From: Cognatishimia sp. WU-CL00825
Lineage (GTDB): Bacteria > Pseudomonadota > Alphaproteobacteria > Rhodobacterales > Rhodobacteraceae
Length of the DNA: 64,000 bases
Direction: 5' to 3'
Assembly: GCF_040364665.1 (NCBI RefSeq)
Contig: NZ_BAABWX010000001.1
Span: forward strand, 1,612,001 to 1,676,000
The position numbers were made by a program, and so were the translations under genes. This document shows, piece after piece, positions 26,006 through 33,174 of the stretch; within the stretch, counting starts at the first letter, position 1; the number at the start of each line of letters is the position of its first letter. Under the pieces are notes generated by a model that saw nothing but the letters and a program-made list of their open reading frames with translations, had not been told where the DNA came from and did not search any database.

Positions 26006-26023
26006 GTGTTCACGCATGAACAC
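26006..26023. promoter_or_regulatory. Perfect palindromic operator candidate upstream of the PAPS synthetase fusion
   Basis: GTGTTCACGCATGAACAC has 7-bp perfect arms (GTGTTCA / TGAACAC) around CGCA and ends 17 bp before the start at 26041. The downstream product begins with a MarR-like DNA-binding domain, so this is a natural candidate for autogenous control. The remaining ~165 bp after the trxB terminator is AT-rich and also holds a GCACGTGC palindrome near 25986-25993. Confidence 0.5.
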
Positions 26024-26040
26024 ACTTTGAGACAAATTGA

Positions 26041-28116
26041 ATGCCAACCTCAACTGCTAAAATAAGCCTGCAAGGCGAAGACTTGCTCTTCCGACTATTG
26101 CGTCAGCTTGATCTGGCACCGGGGGCACCTCAGCGTGCCACCGCCGAGGCGCTTGGCATTTCGCTTGGCCGCTTGAATGCTTTGTTGCGGTCAGCAACAG
26201 ATGCCAAGTTTGTAGAAAAAAGCGACCGCCCTGGGCCTGATAATCGTCAAAGATTTGCCTATGGGCTGACGCTGAAAGGCGCGACGGAAAAGACGCGCCT
26301 GACTGACCAATTTCTGGCCCGAAAGCTTGCAGAATACGATGCGTTACACGCAGAGCTGACTGGGTCTTCCAGCCCCCAATTCCCCCTAAAACATAGGACC
26401 AAAAACATGCAAAATAGTTTTGCACCTATCCCCGAGCTATATGTCTCTTATGAGAGCGCGCAGAAACTGAAGGTTGAAGCCGCTGATCTGGTCAGCCACG
26501 ACCTGACGCCGCGCCAGATTTGCGATCTAGAATTGCTGATGAACGGCGGCTTTAACCCCTTGAAAGGGTTTTTGAGCGAAGCTGATTATAATGGCGTTGT
26601 AGAAAACATGCGTCTGGCAGACGGCCAACTGTGGCCAATGCCGATCAACCTGGATGTATCGGAAGACTTCGCTGCAAAGCTGGAAATCGGCCAGGACATC
26701 GCGCTGCGCGACCAAGAAGGCGTTATTCTTGCGACCATGACGGTCACAGACAACTGGGTGCCAAACAAAGCCCGCGAAGCTGAAAAAGTCTTTGGCGCGG
26801 ATGATGATGCGCACCCTGCTGTGAACTATCTGCACAACAGCATGGGCAAAGTATATCTGGGCGGCCCTATCACCGGTCTGCAACAGCCGGTACATTATGA
26901 TTTCCGTGCCCGCCGCGACACGCCAAATGAATTGCGCGCCTATTTCCGCAAATTGGGCTGGCGCAAAATTGTTGCGTTCCAAACACGTAACCCGCTGCAC
27001 CGCGCGCACCAGGAACTGACTTTCCGCGCCGCAAAAGAAGCGCAGGCCAACCTGTTGATCCACCCAGTTGTGGGCATGACCAAACCGGGCGACGTTGATC
27101 ACTTTACCCGTGTGCGTTGCTATGAGGCGGTTCTGGACAAATACCCAGCGGCGACAACAACCATGTCTTTGCTGAACTTGGCAATGCGTATGGCCGGCCC
27201 ACGCGAGGCGGTTTGGCACGGTCTGATCCGTAAAAACCACGGCTGTACCCACATCATCATTGGACGCGACCACGCAGGCCCAGGCAAAAACAGCCAAGGC
27301 GAAGATTTCTATGGTCCATATGACGCTCAGGAGCTGTTCCGCGAGAACGCCGAAGAAATGGGCATCGAAATGGTCGACTTTAAGCACATGGTTTATGTGC
27401 AAGAGCGCGCCCAATACGAGCCTAACGACGAGATCGAAGATCGTGATAACGTCACCATCTTGAACATCTCTGGCACTGAATTGCGTCGCCGTCTGGCCGA
27501 AGGTCTGGAAATTCCAGAATGGTTCTCTTTCCCAGAAGTTGTAAAAGAGTTGCGCCGCACCAAGCCTCCGCGGTCTGACCAAGGTTTCACCGTGTTCTTC
27601 ACGGGCTTCTCTGGCTCTGGCAAATCCACAATCGCCAACGCTTTGATGGTGAAATTGATGGAAATGGGTGGTCGTCCAGTGACTTTGCTGGATGGTGACA
27701 TCGTGCGGAAGAACCTGTCATCTGAGCTGGGCTTTAGCAAAGAACACCGCGACTTGAACATTCGCCGTATCGGTTATGTTGCCTCTGAGATCACCAAAAA
27801 CGGTGGTATCGCGATCTGCGCGCCAATTGCACCCTATGCCACAACCCGCCGCGCGGTGCGCGAAGACATCGAAGCCTTTGGGGCCTTTGTCGAAGTGCAT
27901 GTTGCAACCAGCATCGAAGAATGTGAACGCCGGGATCGCAAAGGCCTGTATAAACTGGCGCGTGAAGGCAAAATCAAAGAGTTCACAGGGATCTCTGACC
28001 CCTATGATGTGCCTGCAAACCCAGAGCTGAGCATCGAGACTGAGAATTCCGAAGTCGACAACTGTGCACACCAGGTTCTGCTGAAACTGGAAAGCATGGG
28101 TCTGATCAAAGCGTAA
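26041..28116 (+). CDS. Bifunctional sulfate adenylyltransferase/APS kinase with N-terminal MarR-type domain
   Basis: Activates sulfate to PAPS in two steps: ATP sulfurylase, then APS kinase. Residues about 123-505 are the ATP sulfurylase (FNPLKGFLSEADY, the QTRNPLHRAHQE motif near 314, and GRDHAGPG). Residues about 510-691 are the APS kinase with P-loop GFSGSGKST near 521-529. The first ~122 residues are unusual: a winged helix (LLFRLLRQLDL...AEALGISLGRLNALLR...LTLKGATEKTRLTDQFLARKLAEYDAL) that closely resembles the EPS-associated MarR-family regulators. No stop separates the two parts. An internal ATG at 26407 with AGGA eight bases upstream would give a normal 569-residue enzyme, so two products are possible. 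Confidence 0.88.
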   Translation: MPTSTAKISLQGEDLLFRLLRQLDLAPGAPQRATAEALGISLGRLNALLRSATDAKFVEKSDRPGPDNRQRFAYGLTLKGATEKTRLTDQFLARKLAEYDALHAELTGSSSPQFPLKHRTKNMQNSFAPIPELYVSYESAQKLKVEAADLVSHDLTPRQICDLELLMNGGFNPLKGFLSEADYNGVVENMRLADGQLWPMPINLDVSEDFAAKLEIGQDIALRDQEGVILATMTVTDNWVPNKAREAEKVFGADDDAHPAVNYLHNSMGKVYLGGPITGLQQPVHYDFRARRDTPNELRAYFRKLGWRKIVAFQTRNPLHRAHQELTFRAAKEAQANLLIHPVVGMTKPGDVDHFTRVRCYEAVLDKYPAATTTMSLLNLAMRMAGPREAVWHGLIRKNHGCTHIIIGRDHAGPGKNSQGEDFYGPYDAQELFRENAEEMGIEMVDFKHMVYVQERAQYEPNDEIEDRDNVTILNISGTELRRRLAEGLEIPEWFSFPEVVKELRRTKPPRSDQGFTVFFTGFSGSGKSTIANALMVKLMEMGGRPVTLLDGDIVRKNLSSELGFSKEHRDLNIRRIGYVASEITKNGGIAICAPIAPYATTRRAVREDIEAFGAFVEVHVATSIEECERRDRKGLYKLAREGKIKEFTGISDPYDVPANPELSIETENSEVDNCAHQVLLKLESMGLIKA

Positions 28117-28161
28117 GCTTGCCGAGCACACCTAAAAACTGGCAGCTAATTGCCGATTTTG

Positions 28162-28187
28162 AGACGCGCCCTAATTTGGGCGCGTCT
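28162..28187. terminator. Hairpin after the PAPS synthetase gene
   Basis: AGACGCGCCC (28162-28171) and GGGCGCGTCT (28178-28187) form a perfect 10-bp stem with a 6-nt loop. No T-run follows, so it may be a Rho-assisted or stabilising hairpin. It argues against starting the next gene at the ATG at 28150. Confidence 0.55.
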
Positions 28188-28227
28188 TGCGTTGAAAGAC
28201 CAACATTCGGCGCGGTATCACCGTTAT

Positions 28228-29130
28228 ATGACCCGCGTAATTATATCCTTAACCACCATCCCACCTCGGTTTGCAAAAATCGGGCCGACCCTGCGTGATC
28301 TGCTGGCGCAAGACATTGAAATCGCAGAAATTCGTTTAAACTTGGCGCGCCAATACCGCCGGTTCCCAGGGGAGTTGCCCAGCCTGCCAGCCCTGCCCGA
28401 GGGCATCACGCTGCATTGGAGTCCCGAAGACTTTGGCCCAGCTACAAAATTGCTGCCCACTTTGTTGGATCACCGGAATGAGGACAGCACAGAGATCTTA
28501 TTTTGTGACGACGATCAACGCTATGGCACTGATTGGGCACGGCAGTTTTTAAGGCACCGTCGCCTGCAGCCTGACAGCTGCATTGTTGGCAAAGGTTATG
28601 ATTTGATCCATCGCCCTCTTGGCCATCGCTATGACCGCATTTTCACGCGGTTTCCGCGGGCGCAAAAGCGTGTCAAAGGCGCGGGCTATCGCCTGTTTCG
28701 GGCAAGTACATTGTGTATGATCAAACCCCGCCCTTATGAAAAGGACGGTTATGTCGATGTGCTAGAAGGATATCGGGGCGCAATGGTACGCCCGAATTTC
28801 TTTCCTTCCGAAGTTTTCAACATTCCAGAGATATTATGGACCGTTGATGACCCATGGTTGTCGGGGCACTTGGAACGCAATGGGGTGCCTATTTGGCTCA
28901 TGTCAGATGTTGACCTGCCAGCTCAGCCTTATCGCGCGCATTTTAGCGATCGGCTTGGTGCCTATGTCTATCGTGACCACGGCAGGTTAGCGGCCGATAC
29001 TGCCTGCCTTGATTACTTTCGAGAAACCTATGGCATTTGGCAGGGCGCAAAAGAGGATTCCCCCACCACGCCCCAAGGCAGTCTGCAACATTGGTTGGGA
29101 AAACCGCCACCTATCAATGGCCACCCCTAG
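28228..29130 (+). CDS. Glycosyltransferase-like protein
   Basis: About 300 residues. The N-terminus VIISLTTIPPRFAKIGPTLRDLL and an acidic FCDDDQRYG motif near residue 92 (DxD-like, nucleotide-sugar and metal binding) suggest a GT-A-fold glycosyltransferase of a poorly described family. Trp/Tyr-rich segments and WTVDDPWLSGHLERNG in the C-terminal half also fit. No signal peptide or membrane helix is seen. I start at ATG 28228 because the upstream in-frame ATG (28150) lies before a terminator-like hairpin. The acceptor is unknown. Confidence 0.6.
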   Translation: MTRVIISLTTIPPRFAKIGPTLRDLLAQDIEIAEIRLNLARQYRRFPGELPSLPALPEGITLHWSPEDFGPATKLLPTLLDHRNEDSTEILFCDDDQRYGTDWARQFLRHRRLQPDSCIVGKGYDLIHRPLGHRYDRIFTRFPRAQKRVKGAGYRLFRASTLCMIKPRPYEKDGYVDVLEGYRGAMVRPNFFPSEVFNIPEILWTVDDPWLSGHLERNGVPIWLMSDVDLPAQPYRAHFSDRLGAYVYRDHGRLAADTACLDYFRETYGIWQGAKEDSPTTPQGSLQHWLGKPPPINGHP

Positions 29131-29178
29131 GCGGTTTTAAATAGTTGTCGCTAGGATAGGCTTTACATCACACGTGAA

Positions 29179-29216
29179 AGGCATACCGCTGACTGAATTG
29201 GGGTCAGGATATGCCT
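29179..29216. terminator. Compound hairpin between convergent genes
   Basis: AGGCATA (29179-29185) pairs with TATGCCT (29210-29216), with an inner CTGAC/GTCAG stem (29189-29193 / 29203-29207). It sits between the convergent glycosyltransferase-like and DUF1150 genes; no strong T-run. Confidence 0.4.
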
Positions 29217-29221
29217 AGTTA

Positions 29222-29449
29222 TCAGTGAACTGTAACGGGCGCATAATCATTTTGCCGCGCCAGAACAAAGGCGAGCTGGCGGTCTTTGACCACTGCAAGG
29301 CGCTGGCCGTCGGTAGCGCAGACTGCAAACAGTGTATCTGCCCCTTCGACTTGCTCTTGCATGTCCTCGGGCAAATCTGCGGCGTCAACTTGTGTGACAT
29401 AGACCATGCGATCATCCATCAGGTCTTGGAAGTTAAATTTGCTATGCAT
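29222..29449 (-). CDS. DUF1150 family protein
   Basis: A 75-residue acidic protein found in alphaproteobacteria right after a small heat-shock protein gene, as here (2 bp after the hsp20 stop). The pattern VYVTQVDAADLPEDMQEQV...LFAVCATDGQRLAVVKDRQLAFVLARQNDYAPVTVH matches DUF1150. The strong linkage suggests a role in heat-shock protein quality control, but no function is known. Confidence 0.8.
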   Translation of the reverse strand: MHSKFNFQDLMDDRMVYVTQVDAADLPEDMQEQVEGADTLFAVCATDGQRLAVVKDRQLAFVLARQNDYAPVTVH

Positions 29450-29451
29450 TT

Positions 29452-29865
29452 TCAGCCCTTCTTGATCTGGATGGTTTGCACGATGGTTTCGGGTTTTGAG
29501 CGTGTGAGATCCACGTGCAGCAGACCATTTTCCATAGTGGCCTCGCCGACTTCCACCCCGTCAGCCAGCACAAAGGAGCGCTGAAACTGGCGCGCAGCTA
29601 TGCCGCGATGCAAAAACACGCGTTCGGCGATATCTTCGCTTTGGCGTCCGCGCACCACAAGCTGCTTGTCTTCGACAGTGATCGAAAGGTCATCCTCGGC
29701 AAAACCGGCCACCGCCAGGGTAATGCGGTAAGAGAAGTCCGAAGTTTGTTCAATATTAAAAGGAGGATAGCCTTCGTTTCCGCCCTTTGCGGTGCGTTCC
29801 AAGAGGCGTTCCAGTTGCTCAAATCCGAGCATGTGGGGATAGGACCCCAAGGTCAATTTACTCAT
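29452..29865 (-). CDS. Hsp20-family small heat-shock protein
   Basis: ATP-independent holdase chaperone of about 137 residues. The alpha-crystallin domain spans about 35-130, with YRITLAVAGFAEDDLSITVEDKQLVVRGRQ and the ENGLLHVDLTR strand; an IQIKKG tail ends the protein and an IxI-like motif is present. ATG 29865 with AAAGGA eight bases upstream is preferred over the GTG at 29871. A RpoH-type promoter candidate lies about 70 bp upstream. Cotranscribed with DUF1150. Confidence 0.9.
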   Translation of the reverse strand: MSKLTLGSYPHMLGFEQLERLLERTAKGGNEGYPPFNIEQTSDFSYRITLAVAGFAEDDLSITVEDKQLVVRGRQSEDIAERVFLHRGIAARQFQRSFVLADGVEVGEATMENGLLHVDLTRSKPETIVQTIQIKKG

Positions 29866-29933
29866 CGACACGTCCTTTACGTAAAGCGACAGTCAGGTTT
29901 CAAGGCCCCATTTAGGCGACCCAATCGGTATTA

Positions 29934-29964
29934 ATATGGGCAGCACAGCTGCAGAGTGCAAGGG
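29934..29964 (-). promoter_or_regulatory. Candidate heat-shock (RpoH) promoter of hsp20
   Basis: Read on the minus strand, CCCTTGCA (29964-29957) and CCCATAT (29940-29934) are separated by 16 bp and resemble the CTTGAA / CCCATnT elements of sigma-32 promoters. The predicted leader to ATG 29865 is about 60 nt. The -35 match is partial. Confidence 0.4.
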
Positions 29965-30022
29965 CTTTGCTAAGCGCTTCGAATTGGGTAGTGTGGGACA
30001 ATAAATAACCCAGGAATTTGCC

Positions 30023-30259
30023 ATGAATGCGCCCAGTGATCCCAAAGCTGATTTGTCGATGAAAACAGATGATGTTTTGCGGGTGGAGCTAGAGGTGTTC
30101 CGTCAAGAACATCGTGACCTGGATGACGCGATTCACGCCTTGGTTGAACGCGCCACTGGCGACCAACTGACGATCCAGCGGCTGAAAAAGCAGAAACTGC
30201 GGCTAAAAGACAAAATCGCCCATATCGAAGACCGTTTGACCCCAGATATCATTGCCTAG
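30023..30259 (+). CDS. DUF465 (YdcH-like) small protein
   Basis: A 78-residue charged helical protein. EVFRQEHRDLDDAIHALVERATGDQLTIQRLKKQKLRLKDKIAHIEDRL is the DUF465/YdcH pattern, likely a coiled-coil hairpin. No function is established. AGGAA lies upstream of the ATG. It is 45 bp ahead of purE, possibly in the same transcript. Confidence 0.82.
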   Translation: MNAPSDPKADLSMKTDDVLRVELEVFRQEHRDLDDAIHALVERATGDQLTIQRLKKQKLRLKDKIAHIEDRLTPDIIA

Positions 30260-30304
30260 ACAGGCAATCCGGCTATAGTGCGCGCTCCTAATCAGAGGCA
30301 GGTT

Positions 30305-30793
30305 ATGACGGATATCAAAGTGGGCATTATCATGGGGAGCCAATCTGATTGGCCGACGATGAAAGAAGCAGCAGATGTTTTGGACGAATTGGGCGTTGCT
30401 TACGAAACCAAGATCGTTTCGGCGCACCGTACCCCTGACCGTCTGTGGGCCTATGGCAAGACAGCGGTTGAACGCGGTTTGCAAGTGATCATTGCCGGGG
30501 CCGGAGGCGCGGCGCATCTGCCGGGCATGATGGCCAGCAAAACCCGTGTGCCGGTTGTGGGCATTCCGGTGCAAACCCGGGCCTTGTCCGGTGTGGATAG
30601 CCTGTATTCTATTTTGCAAATGCCGCGCGGTTTTCCGGTGGCCACCATGGCGATTGGCGCGGCGGGAGCCAAGAACGGCGGCTTGATGGCTGCCGGCATT
30701 CTGGCCCTGCAGGACACAGATCTTGCGGCGCGGTTGGATGCCTGGCGCACCGCCCTTTCGGACTCTATCGCGGATGAACCTGTAGATGACTGA
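30305..30793 (+). CDS. purE: 5-(carboxyamino)imidazole ribonucleotide mutase
   Basis: Purine biosynthesis enzyme (class I) that converts N5-CAIR to CAIR. The substrate-binding start [15 protein letters not shown] and the AHRTPDRLW and [11 protein letters not shown] motifs are present; 162 residues. It overlaps purK by 8 bp, so the two enzymes that add CO2 in this step are made together. Confidence 0.95.
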   Translation: MTDIKVGIIMGSQSDWPTMKEAADVLDELGVAYETKIVSAHRTPDRLWAYGKTAVERGLQVIIAGAGGAAHLPGMMASKTRVPVVGIPVQTRALSGVDSLYSILQMPRGFPVATMAIGAAGAKNGGLMAAGILALQDTDLAARLDAWRTALSDSIADEPVDD

Positions 30794-31862
30794 GACTTTG
30801 AAACCTGGCAGCACCATTGGTATTTTGGGCGGCGGGCAATTGGGCCGCATGCTGTCTGTGGCCGCGGCGCGTCTGGGCTATAAAACCCATATATTTGAGC
30901 CCGGGGCCAATCCGCCTGCCGCCGATGTAGCCCATCAGGTCACAACCGCGGCCTATGAGGATATCGATGCGCTTTTGGCCTTTGCTAAATCGGTCGATGT
31001 CATCACATATGAGTTTGAGAACGTTCCGACATCTGCCTTGGACGCTTTGGAAGCGCATTGTGAAATTCGCCCGGGTCGCGAGGCCCTGCGCATCAGCCAA
31101 GACCGGATCACCGAAAAGAATTTTCTGACAGATCTTGGCCTGACCGTTGCGCCGTTTGCCGAGGTACAAACCGCTGAGGAACTGGAGGCGGCGCTTGCAG
31201 AGATTGGCACGCCGTCGATCCTGAAGACCCGCCGGTTTGGCTATGATGGCAAAGGGCAAGCCCGGTTGAATTCTGCAGCCGACGCCAAGGCCGCCCTGTC
31301 AGATATGGCGGGGGCCCCGTCGGTTCTGGAAGGGTTTGTGAATTTTTCCCACGAGGTCTCTGTGATCGCGGCGCGCGGCGCGACCGGGGAAGTCGCCTGT
31401 TTTGACCCCGGTGAGAATGTGCATATCGGTGGCATTTTACGCACTACCACTGTGCCTGCGAATTTGCCGGGCATGATGCGCATGGATGCGGTGCTGATCG
31501 CGTCTAAGATCCTGAATGCGCTGTCTTATGTCGGCGTCATGGGGGTCGAGCTGTTTGTCACACCCAAGGGTCTGGTGGTGAATGAAATTGCGCCACGGGT
31601 GCATAATTCGGGGCACTGGACGCAAAATGGCTGTGCCGTGGATCAGTTTGAACAGCATATCCGCGCCGTGGTTGGCCTTCCACTTGGGGATGGCACGCGC
31701 CATTCGGATGTGGTGATGGAAAACCTGATTGGCGAAGACATGCAGCGGGTGCCCGCGCTTTTGACAGAACCCCATGCCGCCTTGCATCTATATGGCAAGG
31801 CCGAGACCAAGCCTGGCCGCAAGATGGGCCATGTGAATAAGGTGGTTGCCAGCGTCAAATGA
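30786..31862 (+). CDS. purK: 5-(carboxyamino)imidazole ribonucleotide synthase
   Basis: ATP-grasp enzyme of 358 residues that carboxylates AIR to N5-CAIR. Visible are the N-terminal [12 protein letters not shown], the ATP-grasp lysine segment [14 protein letters not shown], and C-terminal [14 protein letters not shown]. It directly follows purE with an 8-bp overlap. A hairpin terminator candidate lies 44 bp downstream. Confidence 0.95.
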   Translation: MTETLKPGSTIGILGGGQLGRMLSVAAARLGYKTHIFEPGANPPAADVAHQVTTAAYEDIDALLAFAKSVDVITYEFENVPTSALDALEAHCEIRPGREALRISQDRITEKNFLTDLGLTVAPFAEVQTAEELEAALAEIGTPSILKTRRFGYDGKGQARLNSAADAKAALSDMAGAPSVLEGFVNFSHEVSVIAARGATGEVACFDPGENVHIGGILRTTTVPANLPGMMRMDAVLIASKILNALSYVGVMGVELFVTPKGLVVNEIAPRVHNSGHWTQNGCAVDQFEQHIRAVVGLPLGDGTRHSDVVMENLIGEDMQRVPALLTEPHAALHLYGKAETKPGRKMGHVNKVVASVK

Positions 31863-31905
31863 CCGGAGGCGGCGGGGCAACGCTGTGTGTTCTGGCAAAG
31901 TTCTG

Positions 31906-31925
31906 CGCCCGCCGCCGTGCGGGCG
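31906..31925 (+). terminator. Terminator candidate after purK
   Basis: CGCCCGC (31906-31912) and GCGGGCG (31919-31925) form a perfect 7-bp stem followed by TTTGCTGTTT on the plus strand, between the convergent purK and phnM genes. Confidence 0.5.
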
Positions 31926-31956
31926 TTTGCTGTTTGGCACCGAGAACTCCAAGCGA

Positions 31957-33096
31957 TCAGGCCAGAAAACGCTGTGCGGCTTGGCCGGTCAAATAGGTCA
32001 CATGACCCTTGCTGAATGTGGCCTCGATGCGACGGGTATTTGGATCAAGAACAATCAAATCAGCGCGTTTTCCGTTGTCGAGCGTGCCGCGGTCGGTCAG
32101 GCCAAGCAGTTTGGCTGGCCCGCTAGAGACCAGCGCCCAGGCCTTGGCAAAACTGAGCACCGCTTCGTCTGATAGTTTGAAGGCCGCCTGCCTGAGCGCC
32201 GGGTAGTGATAATCTGACGCCAGCGCGTCACACAGACCATTGGCGATCAGATCCTGAGCCGCCACATTGCCGGAATGAGAGCCACCGCGTACCACATTCG
32301 GGGCCCCCAATATGATATGACCACCAAATTCATGGGTGGCCTTGGCGGCCTCTGAGGTTTCGGGGAATTCCGAGAGGGTCAGCCCCATGGCCTGAAAGGC
32401 CTGGCGTTGATCGCGGGTGGCGTCATCATGACTGCCCAGACAAATGTTGCTTTGCGTTAGGCGCGCCGCCAGGGCCGCCAATGCGTCTGGCACGTCGGCG
32501 CGACGCGCATAGAGCGCTTGTAACAGGGCCAGATGGGCTTCGGGGTTGCGGCCGCCTTTGAGGGCCTGCCCGGTCAGACGCGGGGGGCGTTTGCCCTTGG
32601 CCAGAGCGGCGTGAGGCAGATGATCGTTAAACACCACATAGGGGATCTGGTGCTGCGCCACCAGGGTTTCAAAGGCCGCGTAATGATCCAGCATATGGGT
32701 TTCAAACCGCAGTTGGATACGCGTGTCGGTCAGCATGTGGCGCTTGGCCGTGTCGTGGGCCTTGAGAAACCGCGTGGCAAATTCCGGGCCGCGCATGCCG
32801 CCTTCCCAGCTGTAAAACTGCGCGAGTATGGCGGTGGCGATGCCGTTGCTGGCGAGTTCCGCATCTGCTGAAATCAAGCCCTGTCCAAGGTCTTTCATTG
32901 CGCCGCGCCTTGGGGCCAGATGGCGTTCAAAGCCATCTCCGTGAATGTCGACAATGGCGGGCAGAACCGCAAAGCCAGACAGGTCAATGTCGCGCGATTG
33001 CTGCTGGTCGCTGATCACCCCGTCTGCGATGTTCAGCTCTTGGTTTTGCATGGTATCTGCGACAAGCACCTGTGCGCCGGTGAGACGAAATTGCAT
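31957..33096 (-). CDS. phnM: Alpha-D-ribose 1-methylphosphonate 5-triphosphate diphosphatase
   Basis: Amidohydrolase-superfamily member of 379 residues. The metal site DIHGDGFERH near residue 50 (instead of the plain HxH of dihydroorotases), VFNDHLPHA, the SHDD motif and HIILGAPNVVRGGSHSGN are typical of PhnM, which releases pyrophosphate in the carbon-phosphorus lyase pathway. No other phn gene lies in the window, so here it stands alone between purK and the dnaE2 genes; another phosphonate locus elsewhere or a different substrate is possible. Confidence 0.85.
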   Translation of the reverse strand: MQFRLTGAQVLVADTMQNQELNIADGVISDQQQSRDIDLSGFAVLPAIVDIHGDGFERHLAPRRGAMKDLGQGLISADAELASNGIATAILAQFYSWEGGMRGPEFATRFLKAHDTAKRHMLTDTRIQLRFETHMLDHYAAFETLVAQHQIPYVVFNDHLPHAALAKGKRPPRLTGQALKGGRNPEAHLALLQALYARRADVPDALAALAARLTQSNICLGSHDDATRDQRQAFQAMGLTLSEFPETSEAAKATHEFGGHIILGAPNVVRGGSHSGNVAAQDLIANGLCDALASDYHYPALRQAAFKLSDEAVLSFAKAWALVSSGPAKLLGLTDRGTLDNGKRADLIVLDPNTRRIEATFSKGHVTYLTGQAAQRFLA

Positions 33097-33174
33097 TGGC
33101 TGCCCCTGTTTTACTGCGCTGGCCTAACCGATTTTCAGCGCGAGGAAAAGTAACCCTGCTGGCCAAACGGGGTG

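Noticed and set aside
28150..28227. Upstream ATG extending the glycosyltransferase-like gene by 26 residues
   Set aside because: It lies 5' of a perfect 10-bp hairpin that probably ends the preceding transcript and has no ribosome-binding site; ATG 28228 gives the more family-like N-terminus.
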